Assembly (NCBI GenBank): GCA_003428585.1
Contig: QVQC01000031.1
Coordinates: 1 to 45,241, forward strand
Direction of reading: 5' to 3'
Origin: Nioella halotolerans
Lineage (GTDB): Bacteria; Pseudomonadota; Alphaproteobacteria; Rhodobacterales; Rhodobacteraceae
Length of the DNA stretch: 45,241 bases
Below, piece after piece: positions 1 to 7,549 of the stretch (positions within the stretch are counted from its first letter, which is position 1; the number at the start of each line of letters is the position of its first letter). A program made the position numbers and the translations under genes. The notes under the pieces were generated by a model. It made no database searches and had not been told where the DNA came from. It worked only from the letters and a program-made list of their open reading frames with translations.

Positions 1-218
1 GACGGACAACCCTTCGACGAAAACAAAATCCCCAGAGCGCAATAAACACAGTTGCCGGAGGCGACGCCCGGCATCCGCCCGCACCGGGCGCCGGGTCGAC
101 GCGCGCCCCGTCCCGGCAAGCCGTGGCAACGCGGCCCGAGGAGGGCCCCGCAGGGGCTTGACGAGGGGCGCCCGTGGATCGGCGCGCGACGCGCGGCGAA
201 ACCGCTTTTCGTCTGCAC

Positions 219-265
219 GCCCGGTGTACGGGGGGTGCACGGGGGGTGTACGCCCGGCACCCCCC
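219..265. repeat. Tandem 11-mers and G/C-run hairpin after the GntR gene
   Basis: Two 11-nt units of the form GGGGGGTGYAC stand in tandem at 230-240 and 241-251, preceded by a partial unit at 221-229. GGGGGGTG at 241-248 can pair with CACCCCCC at 258-265. The hairpin lies a few bases beyond the stop codon of the leftward GntR gene, so it could act as its terminator, but no T-run follows on that strand. The rest of positions 1-269 shows nothing else I can support. Confidence 0.35.
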
Positions 266-269
266 ATTC

Positions 270-932
270 TCAGGCCGCCAGCAGCCGCAAGCCTTGCGTG
301 ACATCGGCGCGCACCGCCAGCCGCAAGCCCGGCTCGTCGCCCGCCCTGAGCGCGGCGAGAATCAGCTTGTGATGGCGCGGCGGCTCGGTCGTGCGGCGCA
401 ATTTGCCGTAAAGCGCGCGCATCGTCGGCCCCATCTGCAACCACACGGTTTCGGCCAGCGCCAGCATCGCGGGCGCCTGCGCGCGCAGGTAGAGCGTGCG
501 GTGAAATTCGAGGTTCGCGCGGATATAGGCAACCGCGTCGCGTTTCACCACGGCCTCCGCAACCGATTGATTCATAAGCTCCATCCGGTCGATCAGCGCC
601 GGGTGGGCGCGCGGCAGAGCGCGAGTGGCCAGTTCGGGTTCCAGCAGGGCGCGAATGGCCGCCAACTCCTCGATCCGGTCATTGCTCAACTCCGGCGTCG
701 CCACGCGCCCCGAGGACGACAGCGACAGCGCCCCCTCGCTGACCAGCCTCCGCACCGCTTCACGCGCGGGCGTCATCGACACGTCGAACTCCTTGGCAAT
801 GCCGCGCAGCGTCAGCGCCTCCCCCGGAAGCATCTGCCCGTGCATGATGCGGGTGCGGATCCGGCGGTAGATGCGGTCATGCGCGGCCAAGGTCGCGGTC
901 GGCTCGGCGGCGGTTTTCTGCGTTAAAAGCAT
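270..932 (-). CDS. GntR-family transcriptional regulator, FadR/FCD subfamily
   Basis: A 220-residue DNA-binding regulator. Residues about 15-80 form a GntR winged helix-turn-helix: a YRRIRTRIMHGQMLPGEAL segment is followed by the recognition-helix region FDVSMTPAREAVRRL. Residues about 85-215 are an all-helical FCD ligand-binding domain with the typical ELAAIRALLEPELA start and an EFHRTLY histidine segment, which in this family often helps bind a metal and a small organic acid. The ATG at 932 lies right before the folded domain. The gene stands alone; the next gene to the right is also leftward but ends 27 bp upstream of this start. The ligand and targets cannot be read from the sequence. Confidence 0.9.
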   Translation of the reverse strand: MLLTQKTAAEPTATLAAHDRIYRRIRTRIMHGQMLPGEALTLRGIAKEFDVSMTPAREAVRRLVSEGALSLSSSGRVATPELSNDRIEELAAIRALLEPELATRALPRAHPALIDRMELMNQSVAEAVVKRDAVAYIRANLEFHRTLYLRAQAPAMLALAETVWLQMGPTMRALYGKLRRTTEPPRHHKLILAALRAGDEPGLRLAVRADVTQGLRLLAA

Positions 933-959
933 GGGGATAACCAGATCACAGCGCCCCCT

Positions 960-1658
960 TCAAGGCAAGGGATCAAAGCGCCAGGCGAGGATCTCCCCGC
1001 CCCGTTCGCGCAGCCATCGGCGCGGGCTCTCATAGCCGGGGTAGAGCCGCTCACACGTGGCCCAGAAGGCGGGCGAGTGGTTCATCTCGACCAGATGCGC
1101 CACCTCATGCGCGGCGACGTAGTCCAGCACCTCGGGCGGCGCCATGATCAGCCGCCAGCAAAACATCAGGTCGCCTTTCGACGAACAACTCCCCCACCGG
1201 CTGCGCGTGTCACGCAGGGTGATCCGGCCAAAGCCACGCCCCAGTCGCCCGGCATGATGCGTCGCCCGCTCTGCCAGTCGTTCGCGTGCCATCTGTTTCA
1301 GCAACGCTGCCATGCGCGGCCCCTCTTGCCCCTCGGGCAATTCCACCCGGCCCTCCCGCAACCGCGCCGCGCGGCCCGCGCCGGTCACGATCTCGCGCGC
1401 CACGCCCTCGATGGGGATCTTTCCGCCGATGCGCGGCGCCTGTCCTTCTGGGCGCCTTGCCAGATGCTTGCGGACCCAGTCGGCGCGCGCATCCAGAAAG
1501 GCCAGCGCCTCGGCCTCGCGCGCGAATTCCGGCATCGACAGCGTTACCCGCCCCGAACTACGCGACACGCGCAGGGTAAAACGCCGCGCACGCGTCGATC
1601 GCTTCAGCGCGACCTCCACCGGCGGTGATCCGCCTAGAATGTGGACCTTCGACCCCAT
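960..1658 (-). CDS. YgjP-like (M48/SprT-type) zinc metallopeptidase
   Basis: Predicted cytosolic zinc metalloprotease of the YgjP/DUF45 group, 232 residues. The zinc motif is H184-E-V-A-H188 within AAHEVAHLVEMNH, and the upstream RWGSCSSKG block (about residues 152-160) is the other signature of the family. No signal peptide or membrane helix is seen. The open frame extends upstream to 1820, but that stretch has no family similarity and overlaps the divergent FYDLN gene's promoter, so I take the ATG at 1658 (MGSKVHILGG) as the start. The in vivo substrate of this family is not known. Confidence 0.85.
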   Translation of the reverse strand: MGSKVHILGGSPPVEVALKRSTRARRFTLRVSRSSGRVTLSMPEFAREAEALAFLDARADWVRKHLARRPEGQAPRIGGKIPIEGVAREIVTGAGRAARLREGRVELPEGQEGPRMAALLKQMARERLAERATHHAGRLGRGFGRITLRDTRSRWGSCSSKGDLMFCWRLIMAPPEVLDYVAAHEVAHLVEMNHSPAFWATCERLYPGYESPRRWLRERGGEILAWRFDPLP

Positions 1659-1770
1659 GCGCACCGCGCCGCCCGTCCCGTTGCATTCGCGCCGATCAAG
1701 GGCTTTACAGCCTGCCGGTATTGTGGCACCTGACCGAAATTCCTCGATAGCGATGATTGAAGGGGGTGTC

Positions 1771-2109
1771 ATGCCCAAAGAAGAATGGGGCGTCAAACGC
1801 GTCTGCCCGACCACCGGCAAGCGGTTCTATGACCTTGGCAAGGATCCTGTCGTAAGCCCCTATACCGGTGACGTCGTCGAGATCGATACCGGCAAGGGGT
1901 CGCGCACGCTGACCGCCGACAAGGCCGAAAAGGCGAAAACCAAGAAGCCCGAGGCCGAGAAGGCCGTCGTCGAAGGGGCCGATGCGCTGATCGACGACGA
2001 TGAAAACGACATCGAACTGGACGACGATCTGCTGGAAGACGATGCGGACGAAGACAACGTCCCGCTCGACGACCTGAAAGACGTCGCCTCGGACGACGAC
2101 GACACCTGA
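1771..2109 (+). CDS. FYDLN-acid domain protein (TIGR02300 family)
   Basis: A 112-residue protein of the alphaproteobacterial TIGR02300 family. The conserved N-terminus reads EEWGVKRVCPTTGKRFYDLGKDP, a short zinc-ribbon-like segment carrying the family's FYDL signature. From about residue 65 the chain becomes extremely acidic, with long D/E runs, and is probably disordered. The ATG at 1771 directly precedes the conserved region. The gene is divergent from the metallopeptidase gene and is followed by its own terminator. The function of the family is unknown. Confidence 0.88.
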   Translation: MPKEEWGVKRVCPTTGKRFYDLGKDPVVSPYTGDVVEIDTGKGSRTLTADKAEKAKTKKPEAEKAVVEGADALIDDDENDIELDDDLLEDDADEDNVPLDDLKDVASDDDDT

Positions 2110-2139
2110 CGAGGCGACCAAGCGGTGTGGCGCGATGGA

Positions 2140-2163
2140 ACGGGCACCCCGGTGCCCGTTTTC
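2140..2163 (+). terminator. Rho-independent terminator of the FYDLN gene
   Basis: ACGGGCAC at 2140-2147 pairs perfectly with GTGCCCGT at 2152-2159 around a CCCG loop, and the stem runs into TTTTCT. It lies 30 bp after the stop codon at 2109. Confidence 0.85.
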
Positions 2164-2294
2164 TCCTCGTGCAACCGGCCAGGTTCCGCGCCTTGCCAAC
2201 GGCGGATTTTTCCCCCGGTGCGACGGATTTTTCGCTTGAACATGCCAGCCCCGTTTCATAAACCGCCTGCACCGTCACGATCGTGGCGCCCGAT

Positions 2295-2370
<76 letters not shown>

Positions 2371-2492
2371 TTCCCCCCAATGGCTTGGTCGCAAGGCGTA
2401 TCGTAGCGCGCTCTCAAGGATTTGCTTGCACGAAGGTGCGGGGTGGCTAGCGTAGTGCCCCGGTTCCAATGTTCCATCAGGTGCGTCAGATC

Positions 2493-3743
2493 ATGAAGCT
2501 GCTGTTCATCCATCAGAATTACCCCGGTCAGTATCGGCAGTTGGTGCAATGGCTTGCCGCGCAAGGGGACCATGAAATCGTGTTCCTGACGCAGCGCAAG
2601 GAGGTTCCGCCGTCTCCGGGGATCAAGGTGGTGCGCTACGATCGGCATCACTCGCCCACCAAGGACGCCTACGCGCTCTCTCGTTACTGGGAGGAATGCG
2701 CCGGGTCGGGCTATGGCGCGGCACTGGCCTGCCGGAAACTGAAAGAGGCCGGGTTCACCCCGGATGTCATCATCGGACATGTCGGGTGGGGCGAGTTGAC
2801 CTTCACCAAGATCGTCTGGCCAAGCGTGCCGGTGCTGGGCTATTTCGAGTATTACTTCCTCGCCGAAGGCGGCTCCGTCGGGTTCGACCCGGAATTTCCG
2901 CCGACCGAGGCGACCCCCTACATCATGCATGCGCGCAACGCGGTGAACTACATCAACCTGGAAACCGTGGACATGGGCCAGTCACCGACAATGTGGCAGC
3001 GCAACACTTATCCCGACAGTTTCCACGACAAGATCTACACCTGCCATGACGGGATCCGTACCGACCTGCTGCGGCCGAATCCCACGGCTTCGGTCTATCT
3101 CGACCGGCTCGGTCGGGGGGTGACGCGGAAGGACGAGATCTTCACCTACATGGCGCGCAACATGGAACCGACGCGGGGGTTCCACACCTTCATGCGCGCG
3201 CTGCCCCATATCCTTGAGGCGCGGCCGAACGCCCGCGCGCTGATCATCGGCGGCAACGATGTGTCCTACGGCAAGAAAAGCGACGAGGCCGGCGGCTACC
3301 GCGCGGTGATGGAACGCGAGGTCGGCGATCGCCTGGACTGGAGCCGGGTACATTTCCTGGGCCGCGTCGCCTATGCGGACTATCAGACGGTGATGCAGGT
3401 GTCGCGCTGTCACATCTACCTGACGGTTCCCTTCGTTCTGTCTTGGTCGCTTCTGGAATGCATGTCGATGCAGGCAACCATCGTCGCCTCGGACGTGGCC
3501 CCGGTGCGCGAGGTGATCACCCATGGTGAAAACGGCCTGCTGGTCGATTTCTTCGACCCGGAGGCCTTGGCCGCACAGGTGGCGGAAATTCTGGCGCGGC
3601 CCGGCGATTTCGCCCATCTGGGCCCGGCCGCGCGCGCCCATGCGGTCGCGTGTTACGATTTCGAAACGCGCTGCTTGCCGGTGCATCTCGACCGGATCAA
3701 CCGCCTCGCACCCGAGGCAAGGCCGATCGGGCTGGCCGGCTGA
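2493..3743 (+). CDS. Glycosyltransferase family 4 (GT-B fold)
   Basis: A 416-residue retaining glycosyltransferase, predicted to add a sugar from a nucleotide donor during surface polysaccharide synthesis. The N-terminus MKLLFIHQNYPGQYRQL is the first beta-strand and glycine-containing loop of GT4 enzymes. The C-terminal donor-binding half has the classic block around residues 325-355: SWSLLECMSMQATIVASD, then APVREVITHGENGLLVDF. There are no membrane segments. An earlier in-frame start at 2469 exists, but the ATG at 2493 abuts the conserved strand. It is the first of several capsule/exopolysaccharide genes running to 9641, which supports the role. Donor and acceptor sugars cannot be predicted. 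Confidence 0.88.
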   Translation: MKLLFIHQNYPGQYRQLVQWLAAQGDHEIVFLTQRKEVPPSPGIKVVRYDRHHSPTKDAYALSRYWEECAGSGYGAALACRKLKEAGFTPDVIIGHVGWGELTFTKIVWPSVPVLGYFEYYFLAEGGSVGFDPEFPPTEATPYIMHARNAVNYINLETVDMGQSPTMWQRNTYPDSFHDKIYTCHDGIRTDLLRPNPTASVYLDRLGRGVTRKDEIFTYMARNMEPTRGFHTFMRALPHILEARPNARALIIGGNDVSYGKKSDEAGGYRAVMEREVGDRLDWSRVHFLGRVAYADYQTVMQVSRCHIYLTVPFVLSWSLLECMSMQATIVASDVAPVREVITHGENGLLVDFFDPEALAAQVAEILARPGDFAHLGPAARAHAVACYDFETRCLPVHLDRINRLAPEARPIGLAG

Positions 3744-3767
3744 TCATCCCCGGTTCAGTCGGGCCAA

Positions 3768-4883
3768 TCAATCAGAGGCGTTGGCGACGCTGCTTGCCAG
3801 TCCGAAGGCACTTCCGACGAGGCTGAACACCGTCTGGACCGAGTTGATCGGGCTTTCCGTTGCCAGCACGAGATCCCCGGACTGGATCCGGAAATTGCGG
3901 GCCGAGAACAGGCCATCCGATGACGTCAGGTCGAGCGTGAAGACGACACGTTCCTGCCGCGGGCCGCGTTCGCCGGACCGCAGCGCCGAGGCGGGATATT
4001 CACGCAGGATCAGCACGCCTTCCGGGTCCGCCCGACTGGAGGACACGCCGCCGATGATGGACACGGCGTCAAGCGCGCTGACGATATCCTGTGTGAAAGG
4101 ATGCTGGTCCTGTTGACCCGCCGCCCCGAGCGACAGGAAATACCGGCGATCCTCCTCGACGATCACGCGGTCCCCGCCGCGCAAGCGGGTATCAAGCTGC
4201 GGTTCGGAATAAAGCCGGGTGATCGAGGTGCCAAAGACATGCCCGCCGCGCATCAGGCGGATCTGGGGGTTCTGCAGACTCGACGAGACGCCACCGGCCT
4301 CGGCGATCAGGCTGAGAACGGAATAGGATTGATCCGGCATTGGGTACGTGCCGGGCGCGCCGACGCCACCGACCAGATCGACGGAATTGTTCCGCCCCGC
4401 TTCGATCGCAATCTGCACCTGCGCCGAGGAGACGATGGCCTCAAGCTCCGTTTGCAGGCGCTCGCGCGCCGCCTGCGGGCTCATTCCCGCGATCCGGGTA
4501 TCGCCGATATACGGCATGAAGATGGTGCCATTCGGCGCCACCTGCATCGCTTGTAGGTTGACCGCCCGTTCCCCCGGCGCCGACAGAAGCGAATTGTCGT
4601 TGCTGTCCCATACCGTGATGCTGACAGTGTCGCCGGCGCGGATGATATTGTTGCGCGCGCCCGCGCTTGCGGTGATCCAGCTCAGCTCCGGCTCGCCCAC
4701 CACGGGCCATTCCGCAAGCGTCGGCAGGAAGGATCGGGTTACCGGATAAATCGCGAAATCCGCCCCGGCATCATCGCCGCCGCGCAGGATTTCCTGCTCC
4801 ACCCCCGCGCCGCGCGGCAGGGAACAGGCCGCAAGGACAAGGCAAAGCCCGAAAATGCCTATGGTGCGAAAAATGCGGCCCAT
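3768..4883 (-). CDS. Polysaccharide export outer-membrane lipoprotein (Wza/KpsD/BexD type)
   Basis: A 371-residue secreted lipoprotein forming the outer-membrane channel of a capsule or exopolysaccharide exporter. The signal peptide ends in the lipobox LAAC, with the lipidated cysteine near residue 21. A poly_export domain follows (about residues 75-150: IIRAGDTVSITVWDS, then APNGTIFMPYIGD), then SLBB-type repeats (VDLVGGVGAPGTYPM, then VLSLIAEAGG). It is divergent from the epimerase gene and lies 24 bp from the convergent glycosyltransferase gene. Its partners are probably the ABC permease, co-polymerase and ATPase encoded at 6638-9641. Confidence 0.9.
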   Translation of the reverse strand: MGRIFRTIGIFGLCLVLAACSLPRGAGVEQEILRGGDDAGADFAIYPVTRSFLPTLAEWPVVGEPELSWITASAGARNNIIRAGDTVSITVWDSNDNSLLSAPGERAVNLQAMQVAPNGTIFMPYIGDTRIAGMSPQAARERLQTELEAIVSSAQVQIAIEAGRNNSVDLVGGVGAPGTYPMPDQSYSVLSLIAEAGGVSSSLQNPQIRLMRGGHVFGTSITRLYSEPQLDTRLRGGDRVIVEEDRRYFLSLGAAGQQDQHPFTQDIVSALDAVSIIGGVSSSRADPEGVLILREYPASALRSGERGPRQERVVFTLDLTSSDGLFSARNFRIQSGDLVLATESPINSVQTVFSLVGSAFGLASSVANASD

Positions 4884-4963
4884 GCTTGTCCCTGTCGCCC
4901 TAAGTCGGTTTTCATGTCAAATCAGTCGGGGGCAAGATACGTGTCGCAAGCATGGGGTCAACG

Positions 4964-4979
4964 CTTTCAACCGTGAAAG
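4964..4979. promoter_or_regulatory. Short inverted repeat before the epimerase gene
   Basis: CTTTCA at 4964-4969 and TGAAAG at 4974-4979 form a 6-bp dyad, 8 bp before the epimerase ATG at 4988 and inside the divergent intergenic region. It could be an operator or simply a 5'-leader hairpin. No promoter boxes could be assigned with confidence. Confidence 0.25.
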
Positions 4980-4987
4980 GCGAATAA

Positions 4988-5830
4988 ATGCGGGTGTTAT
5001 GTCTTGGGGCAACAGGTCGGCTTGGGCAGATATTGCGCCGGGCGTGGCGGGACGACCCACGCCTGGCACCCCTCTGGCACGGGCGGCGAGCCCAGCCGGG
5101 CGCCGGCCTGCTGCGGTTCGACATACTGAGTGACACAGCGGCGCTGCACGACGCGGCGCAGCGCGCGGATGTTGTTCTGTGCCTTGCTGGTGTCACGCCT
5201 AGCTCGGACGCGGCGCTGTCGCTCAACCGTGACCTTGCCCTCGCCGTTCAGGCAGCGGCCGGCGCAAGGCCGCTTTTGCTTGCATCGTCGGCAGCGGTCT
5301 ACGGGCGGGCGGAGGGGCTTTGCCAAGAGGAGGCCCGGGTCCGCCCGGTCGCGCCTTACGGCCGCGCCAAGATCGACATGGAGGAGGCCGTTCTCGCGCG
5401 CGGCGGACGGGTGACCTGCCTGCGGATCGGCAACATCGCGGGCGCGGACCAGATCCTCGGACGGGTCACATCCTGCACACCGATCACGCTGGACCGATTC
5501 GCCGATGGTCGCACCCCCGTGCGCAGCTATATCGGCCCCGCCACGCTTGCCGCGCAACTTGCCGACCTGTGCCTTGCCGCTGGCCGGGGCACTGCCCTGC
5601 CCCCGGTTCTCAACGTGACGGCCCCCGGCGCCGTCGAGATGGGGGCGCTGCTGGATGCCGTGCCCTACCCGTGGCAGCCACGCCCGGCCCCGGCGGAGGC
5701 CATTGCGCGGGTTGTGCTGGACACGCGACGCCTTGAACAATTATTGACGCTCGACCCGGCAACGGGAACCCCGGAACGGCTTGTCGCGGAATGGCGGGCG
5801 GATCGGGAAAGGGCGGGACAAGACCAATGA
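4988..5830 (+). CDS. NAD(P)-dependent sugar epimerase/dehydratase (extended SDR)
   Basis: A 280-residue Rossmann-fold enzyme of the NAD-dependent epimerase/dehydratase family, predicted to modify a nucleotide sugar for polysaccharide synthesis. The N-terminus MRVLCLGATGRLGQ carries the GxxGxxG dinucleotide-binding loop. SSAAVYGRAEG precedes the YGRAK block, where Y-x3-K supplies the catalytic tyrosine and lysine. It is shorter than typical 310-350-residue epimerases. Its stop codon overlaps the start of the sugar transferase gene as ATGA, so the two are translated together. The exact reaction cannot be assigned. Confidence 0.82.
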   Translation: MRVLCLGATGRLGQILRRAWRDDPRLAPLWHGRRAQPGAGLLRFDILSDTAALHDAAQRADVVLCLAGVTPSSDAALSLNRDLALAVQAAAGARPLLLASSAAVYGRAEGLCQEEARVRPVAPYGRAKIDMEEAVLARGGRVTCLRIGNIAGADQILGRVTSCTPITLDRFADGRTPVRSYIGPATLAAQLADLCLAAGRGTALPPVLNVTAPGAVEMGALLDAVPYPWQPRPAPAEAIARVVLDTRRLEQLLTLDPATGTPERLVAEWRADRERAGQDQ

Positions 5831-6441
5831 CCTGGCGCAAGCGCATCTTCGACCTCTTCTTCGCCAGCCTGCTGGTGATCATCCTCGGCCCCATCATCCT
5901 GTGGCTGATCTGGAAAGTCTGGCGCGAACAGGGCCGCCCGATCTTCTACGCGGCGGAACGGATGAAAACACCCGACAAGGCATTCCACTTGCTCAAGTTT
6001 CGCACCATGACCGTGGTCGAGGAGGACAGCGGCGTTTCCGGCGCCTACAAGGCTGCGCGGATCACCCCCACCGGGAAATGGCTACGGCGCAGGCGGCTGG
6101 ACGAGTTTCCGCAGCTTTGGAACATTCTCAAGGGCGATCTCAGCTTCGTCGGCCCGCGACCGCCGCTGCGCGAATACGTGGAACGCTACCCCGAGGTCTA
6201 TGGCGAGGTGCTCAAGAGCCGCCCCGGAGTCACCGGGCTGGCCACGATCACCTATCACAAGCACGAGGAACGTCTGTTGGCGCGTTGCACGACGCCCGAG
6301 GAAACCGACGAAACCTATTGCCGGTCCTGCATCCCGATGAAGGCAAGGCTCGACCTGATTTATCAACGCCATCAAAGCACGTGCTACGATTTCGATCTTG
6401 TCTTTCAGACCATCGGCAACCTGTTCCGGCGACAGTCCTGA
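5827..6441 (+). CDS. Priming sugar transferase (polyprenyl-phosphate sugar-1-phosphate transferase)
   Basis: A 204-residue monotopic membrane enzyme of the bacterial sugar transferase family, which starts a glycan by moving a sugar-1-phosphate onto undecaprenyl phosphate. A hydrophobic re-entrant helix occupies residues about 8-28. Family blocks follow in order: LLKFRTMTV, RRRRLDEFPQLWNILKGD, LSFVGPRPPL, then RPGVTGLATI. The C-terminus is Cys-rich and slightly extended (CTTPEETDETYCRSC). The ATG at 5827 overlaps the preceding stop codon. Location beside an ABC-type capsule exporter suggests it primes the exported polymer. Confidence 0.9.
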   Translation: MTWRKRIFDLFFASLLVIILGPIILWLIWKVWREQGRPIFYAAERMKTPDKAFHLLKFRTMTVVEEDSGVSGAYKAARITPTGKWLRRRRLDEFPQLWNILKGDLSFVGPRPPLREYVERYPEVYGEVLKSRPGVTGLATITYHKHEERLLARCTTPEETDETYCRSCIPMKARLDLIYQRHQSTCYDFDLVFQTIGNLFRRQS

Positions 6442-6550
6442 AGCGATCCCGCTTCCCGCACGGCGCGCCGGCTGATGCAGGGTGCATCCGGTGTCTTCCA
6501 TCATGACGCCAATCAGAAAGATCGACGGTGCCGATATGACCGCTCATTCG

Positions 6551-6614
6551 TTCATCGCTCAAACCGGATTCGAACCCGTCGGCGATGCGAACCGCCACTC
6601 TGCCATGCGATGAA
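6551..6614 (-). other. tRNA-like relic (Ser/Leu-type), anticodon arm missing
   Basis: Read on the minus strand, a perfect 8-bp pair TTCATCGC (6614-6607) with GCGATGAA (6558-6551) sits where an acceptor stem would be. Inside it are a D-arm-like GGCAGAGTGGC and a T-arm-like GACGGGTTCGAATCCGG. Only 64 nt separate the ends, so there is no room for a normal anticodon arm, and no CCA follows. It is most likely a decayed class II tRNA fragment or a tRNA mimic. It lies in the 196-bp gap between the sugar transferase and permease genes. Confidence 0.45.
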
Positions 6615-6637
6615 GGACGGAGCGCCGCCCGGGCAGA

Positions 6638-7459
6638 TCACGAAAAGATGATGTCCTTGTGGTAGCGTCGCAGGAACAGCAAGCCAAAGACGGTCAACAC
6701 CAGACTGAGACCGAAGACATATAAGGGGTCTACATAGCTCGCTTCATAGCTGACATAGAACGCGCCCCGCAGTTCCCCCGTCACATGCATAAGCGGATTG
6801 TACCAAATATAGCCGCGATAGGGTTCGGGTATCGAATCGTAGAGAAAGATAACCCCCGAGACGAGGAGCAATGGGCGGGTCACGATGCTCCAGACCTGTA
6901 GCCAGACCGGGAACCGTGCCATCAGGAAGCAATTCATCACGCCGAAGCCGATTGCCAGTGATATTGCCATCGCATAGCCCATCAGGATGCGGTCAACCTC
7001 AAGCGTCGTGCGCGTCTCGAATAACGAAAGGATCGCGTAGAGCAGGATATAGCTGACCAGCAATTGCGTCAGCGTGTTGAGCACGAAGCGCGCGATGAGC
7101 GCATCCATGAAGGTGATGCGCGGATAGGCGAGAAGCTGGCGCGAAAAATTCAACGACATGCCCAGCTTGCCAGCGACGTCTTGGAACAAGAAGAACGGCA
7201 GAAGCCCGGTCGCGTAGAAAATCGCGAAATTGTTGCCAAGCGGCGGGGTCCGAAAGCCCGTCGAGAAGATGGCGACCAGCAGAAGGATACCGCCGAGGGG
7301 CTGAAGCACGGCCCAGAGATACCCGCCCGGGGACCGGCCGTAGCTGGTGTTCATTTCACGCAGGATCAACGCACCGATCGAGCGCAACGCCGTGAACCGC
7401 GGGCGCAATCGAACCGATTTCAGGGGCTTCACGCTATCTGTGTCGGAAAAGAAAGCCAT
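6638..7459 (-). CDS. kpsM: ABC-2 polysaccharide exporter permease (KpsM-like)
   Basis: A 273-residue inner-membrane permease of the ABC-2 type with about six hydrophobic helices, for example ILLLVAIFSTG, GLLPFFLFQDV, LLVSYILLYAILSLF and LVLTVFGLLFL. The N-terminal cytosolic segment FTALRSIGALILREMNTSYGRSPGGYLWAVLQP is characteristic of capsule/LPS exporters. It should pair with the ATPase encoded at 8982-9641 to flip lipid-linked polysaccharide across the inner membrane. The ATG at 7459 is preferred to the TTG at 7471; neither has a clear ribosome binding site. It is divergent from the co-polymerase gene. Confidence 0.9.
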   Translation of the reverse strand: MAFFSDTDSVKPLKSVRLRPRFTALRSIGALILREMNTSYGRSPGGYLWAVLQPLGGILLLVAIFSTGFRTPPLGNNFAIFYATGLLPFFLFQDVAGKLGMSLNFSRQLLAYPRITFMDALIARFVLNTLTQLLVSYILLYAILSLFETRTTLEVDRILMGYAMAISLAIGFGVMNCFLMARFPVWLQVWSIVTRPLLLVSGVIFLYDSIPEPYRGYIWYNPLMHVTGELRGAFYVSYEASYVDPLYVFGLSLVLTVFGLLFLRRYHKDIIFS

Positions 7460-7549
7460 GCTACCGATCAACGTGAGCGCTGGAAAAACATCTGGTCATT
7501 CGCTAGCAAGTAGTCACAGAGTTTGCCAACACGCAAGGTTTTACACCAA

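Noticed and set aside
52..372. Possible small gene at the left edge
   Set aside because: Arg/Pro/Ala-rich translation without family features, running through the G-run repeats and into the GntR gene on the other strand.
4915..4920. TTGACA box on the minus strand before the export lipoprotein gene
   Set aside because: No acceptable -10 hexamer at normal spacing, and the implied start would fall on the start codon.
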